From Neptuniibacter halophilus (GTDB lineage: Bacteria > Pseudomonadota > Gammaproteobacteria > Pseudomonadales > Balneatricaceae): a DNA stretch of 64,000 nucleotides. The first letter of the stretch is position 1. Each line of letters opens with the position of its first letter. Positions 51,149 to 60,179 of the stretch are shown one piece after another. Below the pieces are notes generated by a model. It did not search any database and had not been told where the DNA came from. It worked only from the letters and a program-made list of their open reading frames with translations. A program made the position numbers and the translations under genes. The DNA is taken from contig NZ_AP027292.1 in assembly GCF_030295765.1 (NCBI RefSeq), positions 372,001 through 436,000 of the forward strand, given 5' to 3'.

Positions 51149-52567
51149 TCAGAGGGAGTCCGGGCGCTTCTTCTTCAGCCGTTTACTCAAAGCTGGCTGG
51201 GAGATGCCGATCAAGCGGGAAGCCAGTGACTGGTTTCCCTGAGCGCGACGCATCGCCTCCTCCACCAGCAGGTCACCCATCTCCTGCAGTGACGGGAGCG
51301 GCTGTTCAGGATGAAAACTGACGGCTTCACCCGGTTCATCTGGCCCGACACTCAGCGCGGATTCACTCCCCAGCAGACGGCGAAAAATATCCATAGACAG
51401 AATCCCGCCCCGATGCTGACTGATCGCCTCAAACGCCAGTGCCCGGAGTTCGCGGACATTACCCGGAAAATCATAATGCTCCAGCAGAAGCGGCAGCTCT
51501 TTAGGCAGGGTGGGTTTAGCTTTACCCATCTCCTCCGCGGCTTCACTGAGGAAATACTCCAGCAGTAAGCCCAGATCAGATTTACGCTTACGCAGTGGCG
51601 GAATCTCCACCTGATGAATGCGCAGACGATAGAACAGATCCTTACGAAACTCACCACTGAGCTGCTTCTTCTCCAGATCCTGATGGGTTGCCACCACCAC
51701 GCGCGCCTGAATACGTTTCGGCCGGTCGCTACCCAGCGGGTAATACTCCCCTTCCTGCAGCAGCCGCAGCAGCTTTACCTGTGAACTGAGACTCAGATCG
51801 CCAATCTCATCCAGAAACAGAGTGCCACCGGCCGCCTGCTCTATCATCCCGGCGCGCGCTTTATCCGCGCCGGTAAAGGCACCGCGATGATGCCCAAACA
51901 GTGTGTCTGCAAACACCGTGTCATCCAGACCCGCCACATTAACAGTGACCAGCTCACCGGAGCGGCCACTTAAGCGATGTACCGCTCTGGCGATCAGTTC
52001 CTTACCGACACCGCTTTCACCACTGATCAGCACCGGCTGATTGCTGCTGGCGATCGATTCCAGATACTGAAACACCGAGCGCATCGACTTATCCTGAGTG
52101 ATAATGCCGTCAAATACCGCCGGATGCTCCAGTGTGTCGCTGAGAAAACGGCGGCGCAGCTCCTGATTTTCCAGACGCATCTCCTGCATCCGAACCGCTC
52201 GCCGGACCCCTTCGATCAGCCGCCCCTCTTCCGTGGTTTTCACAAAGTAATCGTAAGCCCCGAGGCGAATGCAGTGGACTGCAGTTTCGAGCTGATTAAG
52301 GCCACTGAGAACGATCACCCCCAGATCCGGATAGTCACTGACGATTTGTTGCAGCAACTCCTCACCGGAGATGTGCGGCATGGTCAGATCCAGCAGTACC
52401 AGTCCAATCGGCTCCCGCGCGATCAGCGCCATCGCCTCTCTACTGTCCTGACAACGGTAAAGATGATTGTAGCCACGCCGCTCCAGCACAATGCTCATGC
52501 TGCGCAGAAACGAGGCTTCATCATCCACCAGTAAAATGCCGAACTGTGGGTATAGATTGGTGTTCAT
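51149..52567 (-). CDS. NtrC-family sigma-54-dependent response regulator
   Basis: 472-aa activator: receiver (DD at 15-16, Asp60 in LVLLDLTMP, Lys in YFVKTTEEG), AAA+ domain with Walker A GESGVGKE, the sigma-54 contact loop GAFTGA, Walker [13 protein letters not shown] and arginine finger FRKDLFYRL, and a short Fis-type helix-turn-helix at the C-terminus ([22 protein letters not shown]). Its ATG (52567) overlaps the kinase stop codon by one base (TGATG), so the two are translationally coupled. The obvious target is the aspA sigma-54 promoter 200 bases beyond its 3' end. Confidence 0.94.
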   Translation of the reverse strand: MNTNLYPQFGILLVDDEASFLRSMSIVLERRGYNHLYRCQDSREAMALIAREPIGLVLLDLTMPHISGEELLQQIVSDYPDLGVIVLSGLNQLETAVHCIRLGAYDYFVKTTEEGRLIEGVRRAVRMQEMRLENQELRRRFLSDTLEHPAVFDGIITQDKSMRSVFQYLESIASSNQPVLISGESGVGKELIARAVHRLSGRSGELVTVNVAGLDDTVFADTLFGHHRGAFTGADKARAGMIEQAAGGTLFLDEIGDLSLSSQVKLLRLLQEGEYYPLGSDRPKRIQARVVVATHQDLEKKQLSGEFRKDLFYRLRIHQVEIPPLRKRKSDLGLLLEYFLSEAAEEMGKAKPTLPKELPLLLEHYDFPGNVRELRALAFEAISQHRGGILSMDIFRRLLGSESALSVGPDEPGEAVSFHPEQPLPSLQEMGDLLVEEAMRRAQGNQSLASRLIGISQPALSKRLKKKRPDSL

Positions 52568-54237
52568 CAACTACTGCCTGTCTGAATCGGTTTAAGAGTA
52601 AGTCGCACCCGGGTGCCTTCGCCGGGGGCCGAATCATAACGGAGTTCACCTCCATGTTCCTGCACAATACTGTTGGATACGGAGAGCCCGAGACCGGTCC
52701 CGCCCTCTTCACGCCGGGTGGTAAAGAAAGGATCACTGAGCCGGGCCAGATTTTCCGCCTCAATTCCGCGCCCCTCATCGCTGACCTCAAGGCAGAGCCG
52801 CCCCTGATCATCACGCAGGGTTTTTACCCGTATCGCCTGTTCGGAAGATTCCAGCGACTGACAGGCGTTGACGATCAGGTTAATAACCACCTGTTCAATG
52901 CGCTGGGCATTACCACAAAACAGTGGCAGGTTTCTGGCATACTCCACACTAAAGTGATCACTGCTGTGACGAATGGTGTTGTCCACCAGCCTGATGGCGG
53001 TCGCCACCACTTCATTCAGGTCGACCTGCTCACTCAGATCAGACGGGCTCTGGCGGGCAAAATCTCGCAGGTCATCAACGATGCGACGAATCCGCTGGGT
53101 ACCACTGAGCATATCTTCCAGCATCGGCGGAATCTCATCGCGCATCCGGCTGTAGGGCAGCCCTCCCAGATAAAAATCCCCATGCGTCTGATAGTGCGCT
53201 TCAAGAATCTCCTCCGCATCCTGATATACCTCGCGAAACACCGGAAGATTCAGCAGTAACAAACTACTCGGGTTGTTGATCTCATGGGCTACCCCTGAAA
53301 CCAGAATCCCCAGCGAGGTCATCTTATCGGCCTGAATCAGTTGTTGTTGCTGCAGTTTCAGCTCCTCGGTCCGGCGGCTGACTTCGCGGGTCAGCATCCG
53401 GTTCCAGAACATGATTCCACCCAGCACTAACAGCAGCAGCAAACTGGCCCAGAGGGTGACCTGACCGATCTTGTTCCACGGCAACCCGCTCTGCTCCAGC
53501 GGCCCCAGCCATTTGTCATAGATCGCCTGCTGCCGGCCGGTATTTTTCAGAATCGCCAGCCCCTCGCTGAACTGAGCCAGCAGTTCAGTATTGCCCTTCA
53601 GCACGGAATAACCATAGGACTGAGCGCCGAACGGTTTGCCTACAGGCACAATATTGGACAGTTCGAGCTCGCGCCCCAGATAGAGACCCGGCAGGTTAGC
53701 GACCAACGCATAATCATGCTGCCCGGAGGCCAGCAGCCGCAATGCTGACGCATGGGTATCAACCAGTATCAGGGTTGCCCCGCCCCTGTTTTTCAGCAGG
53801 TAGTCGTGCATAATGCCGCCCTGCTGCACGATCACCTCATGCCCGGCCAGTTCATCCAGTGATTCAACCCTGGGCGTGCCCTTGCGGGCGAAGATCGACT
53901 GATGAATCAGCGCGTGGGCCGGTGAGAAGTCATACTGGTGACTGCGCTGTTCGGAATAGATCATCCCCTGCAGGGTATCGAGTTCTCCCTGTTCCAGACG
54001 ATTGCGCATCAGATCCCAGTGACCCAGCTCAATTTCGACCTCCATCCCCATCACTTCAGCAATCGCCAGCGTCAGCTCAGTGTTGTAACCATCAGGCTGG
54101 CCATCTTCATTAATAAATTCATAAGGCGGATAGTTATGATCCCCGCCGACACGAATTTTCTCCGCAGCCGCGACCGAAGCAGACAACAACCAACCGATAA
54201 CAGCACCGCAGAGCAGCTTCAGCAGAGGTTTATGCAT
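52567..54237 (-). CDS. sensor histidine kinase with periplasmic amino-acid-binding-type domain
   Basis: 556-aa membrane kinase. Signal/anchor (MHKPLLKLLCGAVIGWLLSASVAAA), then a periplasmic type-3 solute-binding domain (25-250: RVGGDHNYPPYEFINEDGQPDGYNTELTLAIAEVMGM), membrane helix (WASLLLLLVLGGIMFW, about 262-277), coiled linker, HisKA (His in VSGVAHEINNPSS) and HATPase (INLIVNACQSLE; GTGLGLSVSNSIV). The binding domain is like those of acidic/polar amino acid receptors, so it may bind aspartate or glutamate directly (inference). The 5' end overlaps the LysR gene by 8 bases. Confidence 0.93.
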   Translation of the reverse strand: MHKPLLKLLCGAVIGWLLSASVAAAEKIRVGGDHNYPPYEFINEDGQPDGYNTELTLAIAEVMGMEVEIELGHWDLMRNRLEQGELDTLQGMIYSEQRSHQYDFSPAHALIHQSIFARKGTPRVESLDELAGHEVIVQQGGIMHDYLLKNRGGATLILVDTHASALRLLASGQHDYALVANLPGLYLGRELELSNIVPVGKPFGAQSYGYSVLKGNTELLAQFSEGLAILKNTGRQQAIYDKWLGPLEQSGLPWNKIGQVTLWASLLLLLVLGGIMFWNRMLTREVSRRTEELKLQQQQLIQADKMTSLGILVSGVAHEINNPSSLLLLNLPVFREVYQDAEEILEAHYQTHGDFYLGGLPYSRMRDEIPPMLEDMLSGTQRIRRIVDDLRDFARQSPSDLSEQVDLNEVVATAIRLVDNTIRHSSDHFSVEYARNLPLFCGNAQRIEQVVINLIVNACQSLESSEQAIRVKTLRDDQGRLCLEVSDEGRGIEAENLARLSDPFFTTRREEGGTGLGLSVSNSIVQEHGGELRYDSAPGEGTRVRLTLKPIQTGSS

Positions 54238-55150
54238 CAGACATTCCCGCAGTCTGCCGGCGCTGAAGCATCAGCTCCCAGAACTGTTCTGCCATGACGG
54301 AAAGCCCCCGTTGCTGTCGATAGATACAGATATTCAGAGGGGCCTGCCAAAGGTCGCTGCCGCAGATCACCAATGCCTCCTGAGCCAGCTCCTCCTTGAC
54401 CGAGAAAGCCGGTACCCAGGCCACACCCAGCCCCTGCAGAGCCATCCCTTTGAGACTGTCTGCCAGAGATGATTCAAAAACCGTTTCCAGTACGATGGAG
54501 CGCGGCCTCCGCTCCAGCAGTTGCTGCAGGCAACGTCCCAGATAGATCCCCCCGGTGTAACCCAGCAGAGGAATTTTCTGCTGCCTGTTGCTGTCCAGAT
54601 TAAAGAGCGGCTCGCCCTGTGTATCGGCCCGGCAGACAGGTACCAGCCGCTCATGCTGCAACAGCAGCTTGGTAAAGCCCGGCTCCTCAAGGCTCAGATC
54701 TTCAAACGCCAGCAGAAACTCGCACACCCCATTCTTCAGGGCCTGAACACAATCATCTGCATTCGCCACCATCTGGCGTGCGGTCAGGCTGCTGAGTTCC
54801 GTTTTAACCGATTGCAAAAACTGCGGAAACAGCGACAGAGAGAGCGCATGTGAAACCGCAAAATCGATCACCTGAGCCCCCCCGTTACCGAGTGAGTGCA
54901 TATGACGGATACAGCTTTCCAACTGCTGCAGGAGGTTACTGGCACTTTCCTGAAACAGGCGTCCCTCAGCGGTTAATTCAACCGGCATACAACGACGGTC
55001 TACCAGAGCACAGCCCACGGCTGCCTCCAGCGCCTGTATCCGGCGACTGAAAGCCGGCTGAGTCAGATGGCGCTCAGCCGCTGAACGGGAGAAGCTCTGA
55101 CTTTGCGCCAGAGAGAGAAAATCTTCCAGCCACTTGGTTTCAATATTCAT
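54230..55150 (-). CDS. LysR-family transcriptional regulator
   Basis: 306-aa regulator. Winged helix at the N-terminus (WLEDFLSLAQSQSFSRSAAERHLTQPAFSRRIQALE, about residues 6-41) and a periplasmic-binding-type effector domain (residues 90-300). It is first in an operon with the sensor kinase and sigma-54 activator and divergent from the racemase gene. ATG 55150 (MNIETKWL) matches the usual LysR start; ATG 55168 is possible. Effector unknown; an acidic amino acid or its deamination product is suggested by the neighbours. Confidence 0.88.
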   Translation of the reverse strand: MNIETKWLEDFLSLAQSQSFSRSAAERHLTQPAFSRRIQALEAAVGCALVDRRCMPVELTAEGRLFQESASNLLQQLESCIRHMHSLGNGGAQVIDFAVSHALSLSLFPQFLQSVKTELSSLTARQMVANADDCVQALKNGVCEFLLAFEDLSLEEPGFTKLLLQHERLVPVCRADTQGEPLFNLDSNRQQKIPLLGYTGGIYLGRCLQQLLERRPRSIVLETVFESSLADSLKGMALQGLGVAWVPAFSVKEELAQEALVICGSDLWQAPLNICIYRQQRGLSVMAEQFWELMLQRRQTAGMSDA

Positions 55151-55425
55151 AACGCCCTGTATCCGCATCACCTGACTCTGTAACTGAGTGATCAGTCAGA
55201 TATGAAGTGTACCCCCTGATCCGCCCCGGCTTCCTGCAAATCTTTACCGTATACCGCAATTGCATCCCTCATGCATAAAACGCATAACCCACGCAGAACA
55301 AATAACTCGTTGTTTTACAGACACAAAAAACAACAATGCAAAAAAAGTATAGCCCTTCCGTAAACGGCATTGGCCGGGAAGGTTTCCCCCTCTTACAGTC
55401 CACTGACTTAGAAAGGAGGTAAGCA
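55151..55425. promoter_or_regulatory. divergent LysR-racemase region
   Basis: 275 bases with no gene. Repeated GCATAA (about 55275 and 55285) in ATGCATAAAACGCATAAC may be a LysR-type site. A perfect ribosome site (GAAAGGAGGT, 55410-55419) precedes the racemase start. Confidence 0.35.
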
Positions 55426-56136
55426 ATGACAAAAACTCTGGGCATACTCGGCGGAATGGGCCCTATGGCTACCGTAGACTTCATCGCTAAACTGATCCGG
55501 CTGACACCCGCCCGCCGTGATCAGGAGCATATCCCGCTTTTAGTACATGCCGTGCCGCAGATACCGGATCGAAGTGCCTGCCTGCTGCAGTCCGGCGAAT
55601 CCCCGCTCGATGCGCTGCTGAAGGGAATAAATGTGCTGGTCTCAGGGGGGGCCGACGGGATCGCCATCCCCTGTAACACCGCCCACTACTGGCACCCTGA
55701 ACTGGTCAGGCAGTGTCCGGTGCCCATCTTTCATATGGCCGATATCTGTGCCGACTATCTGCAGCAGGAGCAGGTCTGCAACGTCGGTCTGATGGCCACC
55801 GACGGTACGCTCAAGGCCGGCTTCTATCCACCAAGACTGGCTGCCAGAGGGATCGAAACTCAGCTTCCCACAGCCGCATTACAGCAACAGATTATGCAGG
55901 GGATCTACGCCGTTAAATCAGGTCATACGGAAACCGGTTCCTTACTGCTGGAAGAGGCATTTCAGCAGATGCTGGACAGCGGCGCGCAACGTGTTATTCT
56001 CGGCTGCACCGAAATTCCCCTGGCATTAAGCCAGACCCGGGCTGATCTGCAGCACCGGGGCGTGGATGCAACCAACCTGCTCGCCGCCCACGCCGTAGAC
56101 TGGTCACTGACCTCCCCGGCCAACCAGGCTGCCTGA
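55426..56136 (+). CDS. aspartate/glutamate racemase family protein
   Basis: 236-aa cofactor-independent racemase. The two catalytic cysteines are in place: IPCNTAHYW (about residue 85) and LGCTEIPLAL (about 195); N-terminal GILGGMGPMATVDF is typical. It interconverts D- and L-acidic amino acids or close analogues. Standing next to a LysR gene and the aspartase/symporter/two-component set, it suggests D-aspartate or D-glutamate can feed the pathway. Exceptionally strong ribosome site. Substrate preference is not readable from the sequence. Confidence 0.92.
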   Translation: MTKTLGILGGMGPMATVDFIAKLIRLTPARRDQEHIPLLVHAVPQIPDRSACLLQSGESPLDALLKGINVLVSGGADGIAIPCNTAHYWHPELVRQCPVPIFHMADICADYLQQEQVCNVGLMATDGTLKAGFYPPRLAARGIETQLPTAALQQQIMQGIYAVKSGHTETGSLLLEEAFQQMLDSGAQRVILGCTEIPLALSQTRADLQHRGVDATNLLAAHAVDWSLTSPANQAA

Positions 56137-56152
56137 TTACCGAAGACCTCAT

Positions 56153-56905
56153 ATGGAACTTGAACTCACTGTTGTTCTTATACTGCTGTTAACCGGTTTT
56201 GCCGCAGGCCTGATCGATGCCATCGCCGGCGGTGGCGGTATGATTGCCCTGCCGGTATTGCTGGCCTGCGGCCTCAGCCCGGTGGAAGCGCTGGCAACCA
56301 ACAAGCTTCAGGGAAGTTTCGGCACCTTCAGTGCCGCCCGGTATTTTGTGAAAAAACGGATGGTCGATCTGCAACAGATGCGGATTCCGATTCTCTGCAC
56401 CTTCCTTGGTGCTGTGGCGGGTACGATTCTGATCCAGCAACTGGATGCCGGCTTTCTCGCAACCCTGATGCCCGTTCTGCTGATCAGTATCGCGCTGTAC
56501 TTTATGTTTTCACCCAGCATCAGTGATGAGGAGAAAAAGCAGCGTATCGGCAGCACCGGCTTCGGTCTGCTGATCGGCAGCAGCGTCGGCTTCTACGACG
56601 GTTTTTTCGGCCCGGGTACCGGCACCTTTTTCACACTGGCCTACGTCGCGCTGGCAGGCTATGGCATGGCCAAAGCCACGGCCCATACCAAGGTGCTTAA
56701 TTTCACCTCTAACCTCGCTTCCCTGCTGTTTTTCGCTTTTGGCGGGCATATTGTCTGGATGGCCGGAATGGTTATGGCACTGGGCCAGTTGATCGGTGGC
56801 CGGCTGGGCGCGAAACTGGTACTGAGTAAAGGCACCCGTCTGATCAAACCGCTGATTGTAACGGTCACACTGGTGCTCTCAATAAAACTGCTACTGACAA
56901 GCTGA
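56153..56905 (+). CDS. TSUP-family (TauE/SafE) membrane permease
   Basis: 250-aa protein with about eight hydrophobic segments. The duplicated family motif appears as DAIAGGGGMIALPVLLACGLSPVEALATNKLQG near residues 22-53 and as FFGPGTGTFFTLAYVALAGYG near 145-165. Family members carry sulfonates, sulfite or organic anions, usually outward. 16 bases after the racemase and in the same direction, so likely co-transcribed. Substrate unknown. Confidence 0.9.
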   Translation: MELELTVVLILLLTGFAAGLIDAIAGGGGMIALPVLLACGLSPVEALATNKLQGSFGTFSAARYFVKKRMVDLQQMRIPILCTFLGAVAGTILIQQLDAGFLATLMPVLLISIALYFMFSPSISDEEKKQRIGSTGFGLLIGSSVGFYDGFFGPGTGTFFTLAYVALAGYGMAKATAHTKVLNFTSNLASLLFFAFGGHIVWMAGMVMALGQLIGGRLGAKLVLSKGTRLIKPLIVTVTLVLSIKLLLTS

Positions 56906-56922
56906 AGCCAGCGAAACGCCGT

Positions 56923-57627
56923 ATGCCATCACACAAATCCCGCCTCGACCGCTTTATTTCGCAGCACAGCCCTTTCTCCCGATCAGAGGTGAGGCTGCTG
57001 ATCGCGCAGGGCAGGATACGGGTCAATGACCAACCCGCCGATAAGATCAGTCAGGTGATTGGCCAGTTCTGCCGGGTTCAACTGGATGACCAGTTGCTGC
57101 AGGATAATCAGCCGATCTATCTGATGCTCAACAAACCCCTGAATACCGTCAGTGCGACCCGGGATGATAAACACCGCACGGTGCTTGATCTGCTTCCGGC
57201 CGAGTTTGCACACCTGCACATTGCCGGACGTCTGGATCTGAACTCCACCGGGCTGCTTCTGCTGACAAACGACGGGGGCTGGTCCAGTGGTATCACTGCT
57301 GCCGGGAAGAAAGTCAGCAAGCAGTATCAGGTTCGGGTTGCTAACCCGATTACCGCAGAGTATGCCGCAGCGTTCGCGGCAGGGTTCTATTTTCCGTTTG
57401 AAGATATCAAAACCCAGCCTGCGCTGCTGCACCAGACCGGGGAATATGAAGCCGAGATTACCCTTACCGAAGGGCGTTACCACCAGATCAAGCGGATGTT
57501 TGGCAGATTTCGTAATCCTGTCACCCGGATACACCGGACAGCGATCGGTGCCCTGCAACTGGACCCGGCACTCAAGCCCGGCGAAAGCCGTCTACTGACG
57601 GCAGATGAGATTAACTGCCTGAGATAA
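56923..57627 (+). CDS. rsuA: RsuA-family 16S rRNA pseudouridine synthase
   Basis: 234-aa RNA-modifying enzyme: S4-like RNA-binding domain (RLDRFISQHSPFSRSEVRLLIAQGRIRVN), then the catalytic domain with the key Asp in HIAGRLDLNSTGLLLLTNDG (about residue 104) and RYHQIKRMFGRFRNPVTRIHRTAIG. RsuA makes pseudouridine 516 in 16S rRNA; closely related RluE/RluF-like enzymes cannot be excluded, hence moderate symbol certainty. Starts 17 bases after the TSUP gene. Confidence 0.85.
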   Translation: MPSHKSRLDRFISQHSPFSRSEVRLLIAQGRIRVNDQPADKISQVIGQFCRVQLDDQLLQDNQPIYLMLNKPLNTVSATRDDKHRTVLDLLPAEFAHLHIAGRLDLNSTGLLLLTNDGGWSSGITAAGKKVSKQYQVRVANPITAEYAAAFAAGFYFPFEDIKTQPALLHQTGEYEAEITLTEGRYHQIKRMFGRFRNPVTRIHRTAIGALQLDPALKPGESRLLTADEINCLR

Positions 57628-57632
57628 CCGGC

Positions 57633-57663
57633 AAAAAAAAGGCTGACAGGAAACTGTCAGCCA
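57633..57663 (-). terminator. terminator of the TRAP/stress-protein unit
   Basis: Minus-strand GGCTGACAG, TTTC loop, CTGTCAGCC then eight T residues; about 50 bases beyond the stop codon at 57712. Also in position to end the plus-strand rsuA transcript from the other side. Confidence 0.85.
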
Positions 57664-57711
57664 AATAATCGACTTTTTAACCATCACCTGCCGGAGCAGG
57701 TCATGCGCAGC

Positions 57712-58197
57712 TTATTTTTTCAGGGGTACAATCAGTACGGGCCGTTTAGTGTTCTGCATCACTTTGGTAGCGGTTGAGCCCATCAGCATCTGGCCCAGAC
57801 CGGAATGTGGTCGGGTTCCCATCACGATCACGTCAGCATCCAGCTCTTCAGCCACATCAACGATCACTTTCCAGGGCTTGCCCTCACGGATGACGGAGCT
57901 GACCTGCTCCGCCTTAAGCATATCCAGCTCTTCAACCTCTTCCTGGAAGAACTTGTCGATACGCGCTTCCAGTTTGTCTTTCAGGTTAACCAGGCTCTGC
58001 TCATACATCTCGCGCATCCCATCCTCTTTGAGCAGGGTCTGCAGCGCCATATCATCCTGATGCTGGTTTTCCAGCACATGCAGGTAAGTGATCTGCGCAT
58101 TGTAATGACCGCACAGGCTCACCGCTGCGCGGAAAGCTGGCCGGGAGCCCTTTTCAATGTCAGATGCGTACAGGATTTTTTTTACGCCAGGTATCAT
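57712..58197 (-). CDS. universal stress protein associated with the TRAP transporter
   Basis: 161-aa UspA-fold protein. Nucleotide-binding pattern GTRPHSGLGQMLMGSTATKVMQNTKRPVLIVP near the C-terminus (G-2x-G-9x-G-S/T). Placed 61 bases after dctM on the same strand; TRAP operons of marine bacteria (for instance TeaABC with TeaD in Halomonas) often end with such an ATP-binding regulator of transport. Role as transport regulator is inferred from that arrangement. Confidence 0.9.
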   Translation of the reverse strand: MIPGVKKILYASDIEKGSRPAFRAAVSLCGHYNAQITYLHVLENQHQDDMALQTLLKEDGMREMYEQSLVNLKDKLEARIDKFFQEEVEELDMLKAEQVSSVIREGKPWKVIVDVAEELDADVIVMGTRPHSGLGQMLMGSTATKVMQNTKRPVLIVPLKK

Positions 58198-58258
58198 TCT
58201 TCACCTCTCAAGGTCACGAATATACAGTCAGGGCGGGCTGTATCGCCCGCCCTGTTCA

Positions 58259-59590
58259 TCAGCTTCGGTAGAGCAGTTCCGGCAGGAACAGCGAGATCGC
58301 CGGAAGCAGGGTAATCAGCGCCAGACGAACAATGTCAGCACACCAGAAAGGGGTAACGCCCTTGAAGATGGTGGAGGCTTTCACATCGCGTAATACGGCA
58401 CTGAGCACGAACACGTTCATCCCCACCGGCGGTGTAATCAGACTGATCTCAGTCACAACCACCACAACAATACCGAACCAGACCAGATCAAAGCCCAGAC
58501 TATCCACCAGCGGGAAGAAGATCGGTACGGTCAGCAGCAGCATCGACAGACTCTCAAACACCATCCCAAGAACGATATAGATGCCGAGAATAACCAGAAT
58601 CACCACCATCGGTGATACTTCCAGCCCGTTAACAAAAGCCAGCAGATCCGCGGGCAGTCCGGCACGGTTGATGAAGTTCGAGAAGATCAGCGCACCAATC
58701 ACTACACCAAACAGCATGGTGGTGGTACGCGCAGTGTCGGTGAGGATATCGAACAGGCTGCCCCAGGTCAGGCTCTTGCGCGCCAGTGCGATAAAGAACG
58801 CACCACCGGCACCGATACCCGCCGCTTCAGTCGGGGTGAAGATACCCAGATAGATACCGCCCATTACGATGGTGAACAGGATCAATACACCCCAGACACC
58901 GTTCAGCGCTTTCAGGCGCTCAGACCAGTCCAGCTTCTCACCACAGGGGCCCGCTTCAGGATCACGCCAGACCACGTAACGTACCGCCGCCAGATAGAGC
59001 AGAATACCGAGGAAGCCGGGAATAAAGCCCGCCGCAAACAGCTCACGGATACTGGTTTCGGTCAGCAGACCGTAGATCACCAGAATCACGCTCGGCGGAA
59101 TCAGGATACCCAGAGTACCACCGGCAGCAATAGACGCGGTGGCCAGAGAATCGGAGTAGCCGTACTTACGCATCGGTGGCATCGCCACTTTAGCCATAGT
59201 CGCCGAGGTTGCCAGACTTGAACCACAGATCGCCGAAAAACCACCACAGGCCACGACGGTCGCCATCGAGAGGCCACCTTTACGGTGTCCCAGAAACGCA
59301 TTAGAAGCGCGGTAAAGTTCCTGTGATAAACCGGATTTTGTCACCAGGTTACCCATCAGGATAAACAGGGGAATCACGGACAGGCTGTACTCCTGCGCCG
59401 TATCGATGACACGTTTGGACGCCATCGACAACGCGCCATTCCAGCGGAAGTCCATGAAGTTGTCGAAACTGAGGCCCTGCATGTATGCGAAACCGAAGAA
59501 GCCGACCAGGCCCATCGCAAAGGCGATCGGTACCCGGACCACAACGATAATCAGCAGCAGGATCGCAAAGCCCGTTAATGCAGTAATCAT
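58259..59590 (-). CDS. dctM: TRAP transporter large permease (DctM)
   Basis: 443-aa inner-membrane protein with about 12-13 hydrophobic segments, the translocating subunit. Family features: MGNLVTKSGLSQELYRASNAFLGHRKGGLSMATVVACGGFSAICGSS and GILIPPSVILVIYGLLTETSIRELFAAG; C-terminal LITPPVGMNVFVLSAV. Transport is driven by sodium. 36 bases after dctQ. Confidence 0.95.
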   Translation of the reverse strand: MITALTGFAILLLIIVVVRVPIAFAMGLVGFFGFAYMQGLSFDNFMDFRWNGALSMASKRVIDTAQEYSLSVIPLFILMGNLVTKSGLSQELYRASNAFLGHRKGGLSMATVVACGGFSAICGSSLATSATMAKVAMPPMRKYGYSDSLATASIAAGGTLGILIPPSVILVIYGLLTETSIRELFAAGFIPGFLGILLYLAAVRYVVWRDPEAGPCGEKLDWSERLKALNGVWGVLILFTIVMGGIYLGIFTPTEAAGIGAGGAFFIALARKSLTWGSLFDILTDTARTTTMLFGVVIGALIFSNFINRAGLPADLLAFVNGLEVSPMVVILVILGIYIVLGMVFESLSMLLLTVPIFFPLVDSLGFDLVWFGIVVVVVTEISLITPPVGMNVFVLSAVLRDVKASTIFKGVTPFWCADIVRLALITLLPAISLFLPELLYRS

Positions 59591-59626
59591 TCTGAAAATA
59601 CCTGTTGAATTGATTCAGGTCGCGGA

Positions 59627-60142
59627 TCAGTCACGCGACACAAACAGCAGTCGGTAGACACCGTAGGTGATCATCGCGCCCGCGGTGACCCAGCTCATAA
59701 TGGCGATATACTCCACGATATAGCCGACCGGCATCTGCAGGTACTCCGTTACCTCTTCGCGGCGAATGGAACGTTCCGCCAGCTCGTAAATACGAACGGC
59801 CAGAAAGTACAGCGAGGTCGACATCAGAAACGCCGATACCAGACCCAGGGCTTTAATAACACGGTTGCCCAGCGCTTTATCCAGAATATCCACCACCACA
59901 TGACCACCGCGCCAGGTCACCACAGGTAACTCAGCAAAGACCAGAATCGCAATCCCCATCTCGGTCAGTTCGGTTGCACCATCGACAGCATTCCCCAGAA
60001 AGTACCGACCAAATACGTCGGCACAGGTTAGTGCCATCAGGAAGAAAAGGGTTAATGCCGCAATCAACTCAAGAAAAAAGGCCAGCCAGGCGACTGGCCC
60101 TTTTTCTTCGTAGTGCGCTGAAATCCAGGCACTCAAAGTCAT
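59627..60142 (-). CDS. dctQ: TRAP transporter small permease (DctQ)
   Basis: 171-aa membrane subunit with four predicted helices (ELIAALTLFFLMALTCADVFGRY; AIGILVFAELPVVTWRG with the conserved W-R-G-G-H-V; a third near 105-125; a fourth near 145-165). Partner of DctM and DctP. 37 bases after dctP. Confidence 0.92.
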   Translation of the reverse strand: MTLSAWISAHYEEKGPVAWLAFFLELIAALTLFFLMALTCADVFGRYFLGNAVDGATELTEMGIAILVFAELPVVTWRGGHVVVDILDKALGNRVIKALGLVSAFLMSTSLYFLAVRIYELAERSIRREEVTEYLQMPVGYIVEYIAIMSWVTAGAMITYGVYRLLFVSRD

Positions 60143-60179
60143 AGAAGACTCCTAACTAAATCTTTGAAACAGCCGTAAC

